From Paracoccaceae bacterium (GTDB lineage Bacteria > Pseudomonadota > Alphaproteobacteria > Rhodobacterales > Rhodobacteraceae), in assembly GCA_024742705.1 (NCBI GenBank), contig JANSXZ010000019.1:1-64000 (forward strand): 64,000 bases of DNA, in the 5' to 3' direction. Every line of letters starts with the position of its first letter. Position 1 is the stretch's first letter. This document shows positions 62,998-64,000 of the stretch, piece after piece. The notes beneath the pieces are model-generated. The model was not told the origin of the DNA, made no database searches, and saw only the letters and a list, made by a program, of their open reading frames with translations. The position numbers and the translations under genes are program-made.

Positions 62998-64000
62998 ATG
63001 GGAATCTTGAACGCACAAGCAACCATGCGGCGCAAACTGGAAGGCGCACAGGCCGCAACGGCCGCGCGGGAACTTGCCGTGCTCAAGGCGTTGCGGCTTG
63101 GTTTGGCAAGGTCGGCGGCCGACCAGTTCGATCTGCCGCTGTCGGTGATCGACGCGCGCCAGCAGGTCGTGTCGCAGGACGCGCTGGGCGATCTGCTGCC
63201 GCGCGACCATATGCTGTTGCTGCTGGAAGGGCCACAGGGCGCCACCGGCGCGGCTGCGGTATCGCTGACACTGGTCGGCGCGCTGATCCAGCAACAGACC
63301 ATGGGCAAGGTGTCGCGCTTGGCCACCCCTGATCGTGCCTGCACCGCGACCGATGCGGCCATGTGCGCCCCGCTGATCGAGGACGTGTTGCGCCGCGCCG
63401 CGGCCGCGGTGGAATTCCAGCCCGAAAAGACCTGTCTGTCGGGCCGCCGCTATGGCGCGCTGGCCGAAGACGCGCGCGCGCTGTTGCTGTCGCTGGATGC
63501 GCCCGGCTATCGGTGCTTTCACCTTGGTGTCGATATCGCGCTGGGCCTGCATCGCGGCGATATCGCGTTCTTTCTGCCGGAACCGCCAGCCGAACCCGCA
63601 CCGGCGGATGCGCGCGATGCCGAAGGCGACACCGACGATGACAACCCGATGCTGGCGGTTCAGGCCGAACTGACAGCGGTCTTGTGCAAACTGCGCATAC
63701 CGCTGTCCGATCTGACGGCGCTCGCGCCCGGTGATCTTCTGGCGCTGCCGCCCGACCGACTCAGCCAGACGCGGCTGATCAGCCTGTCGAACCGAACGGT
63801 GGCCACCGTCATCCTGGGCCAGATGAACGGCAACCGCGCGGTAAAGCTGGCGGCGGCGGGGCCGGTTCCTGCGGCTGCGCCTGCGGCAGCGCGGGCAGAT
63901 GGCGGGGCCGATCCCGACGATTTCGAACCGGCGGGTCCGTGGCAGGGCGATGCCGATGAACCACCAATGGTGCAATTGCCGATGGTGGTGGCGCCCGAAG
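62998..64000 (+). CDS. FliM/FliN-like flagellar motor switch protein, cut by window end
   Basis: Open to the last base (334 codons seen). An in-frame TAG (62989-62991) lies just before ATG 62998, making this the first possible start, with AGAGGG upstream. The N-terminus is MGILNAQATMRRKLEGAQAA. Residues about 226-284 (VLCKLRIPLSDLTALAPGDL, RTVATVILGQMNGNRAVKL) match the SpoA domain of FliM/FliN. An acidic linker (about 205-220) and a Pro/Ala-rich tail flank it. The N-terminal part does not show the usual FliM CheY-binding motif, so it may be a divergent switch or type III secretion C-ring protein. Confidence 0.7.
   Translation, partial: MGILNAQATMRRKLEGAQAATAARELAVLKALRLGLARSAADQFDLPLSVIDARQQVVSQDALGDLLPRDHMLLLLEGPQGATGAAAVSLTLVGALIQQQTMGKVSRLATPDRACTATDAAMCAPLIEDVLRRAAAAVEFQPEKTCLSGRRYGALAEDARALLLSLDAPGYRCFHLGVDIALGLHRGDIAFFLPEPPAEPAPADARDAEGDTDDDNPMLAVQAELTAVLCKLRIPLSDLTALAPGDLLALPPDRLSQTRLISLSNRTVATVILGQMNGNRAVKLAAAGPVPAAAPAAARADGGADPDDFEPAGPWQGDADEPPMVQLPMVVAPE

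Overview
The window is high-GC, densely coded alphaproteobacterial chromosome, most likely from a Rhodobacteraceae/Roseobacter-type organism. This rests on GcrA, the argD-argF pair, an alpha-type prolyl-tRNA synthetase without insertion domain, the NDUFA12-mlaD-DUF2155-aat-accC-accB block, a ScfR regulator beside a Liv-type transporter, and a lineage-type intergenic repeat (CCAAATATCCCGGGGG and relatives). No search could be run, so names rest on motifs, length and gene order.

Layout. 0.2-11.1 kb is housekeeping: gcrA, an orphan ABC permease, argD-argF, hrpB, meaB, rpmB (clear promoter and terminator), a PCu(A)C copper chaperone, a Sir2 deacylase, a LysR regulator and a small secreted protein. 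11.3-14.0 kb holds a repeat protein with 18 copies of an eight-residue GSGSGGTK unit around a beta-rich domain, facing an APH-fold kinase-like gene with a changed catalytic loop. 14.1-24.8 kb is an accessory catabolic stretch on the minus strand: amidase, enolase-superfamily dehydratase and zinc alcohol dehydrogenase, preceded by seven start/stop-overlapping genes (haloacid dehalogenase, two hydrolases, a threonine-dehydratase-like enzyme, PcaD-like and PcaB-like enzymes, MFS exporter). 25.0-32.7 kb carries an FKBP isomerase, an SH3 protein, a divergent IclR/thioesterase versus monooxygenase/aryl-CoA-ligase cluster that fits salicylyl-CoA to gentisate chemistry, an amine-oxidase-like flavoprotein and a fatty acid desaturase.

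33.0-35.8 kb is different. tRNA-Val(TAC) is followed by a broken integrase start, truncated ORFs, an inverted copy of the tRNA 3' end, another gene fragment and a secreted polysaccharide-lyase-like gene, all less GC-rich than the flanks. I read this as the scar of an integrated element.

35.8-51 kb returns to core genes: proS, serine hydrolase, lolC-lolD, a Ldh2-type dehydrogenase, two c-type cytochromes, a HELTH-motif lipoprotein, clpP-clpX, RidA, NDUFA12, mlaD, DUF2155, aat and accB-accC. 51.1-64 kb has an acyl-CoA ligase, a complete Liv-type ABC importer operon, a divergent ScfR regulator, a receiver / two-TM protein / symporter-histidine-kinase operon, and at the right edge an unfinished FliM/FliN-like gene.

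Best candidates for something undescribed are the GSGSGGTK protein with its kinase-like neighbour, the IclR-controlled CoA-thioester aromatic cluster, the overlapping catabolic operon, and the symporter-kinase operon with its small membrane protein.
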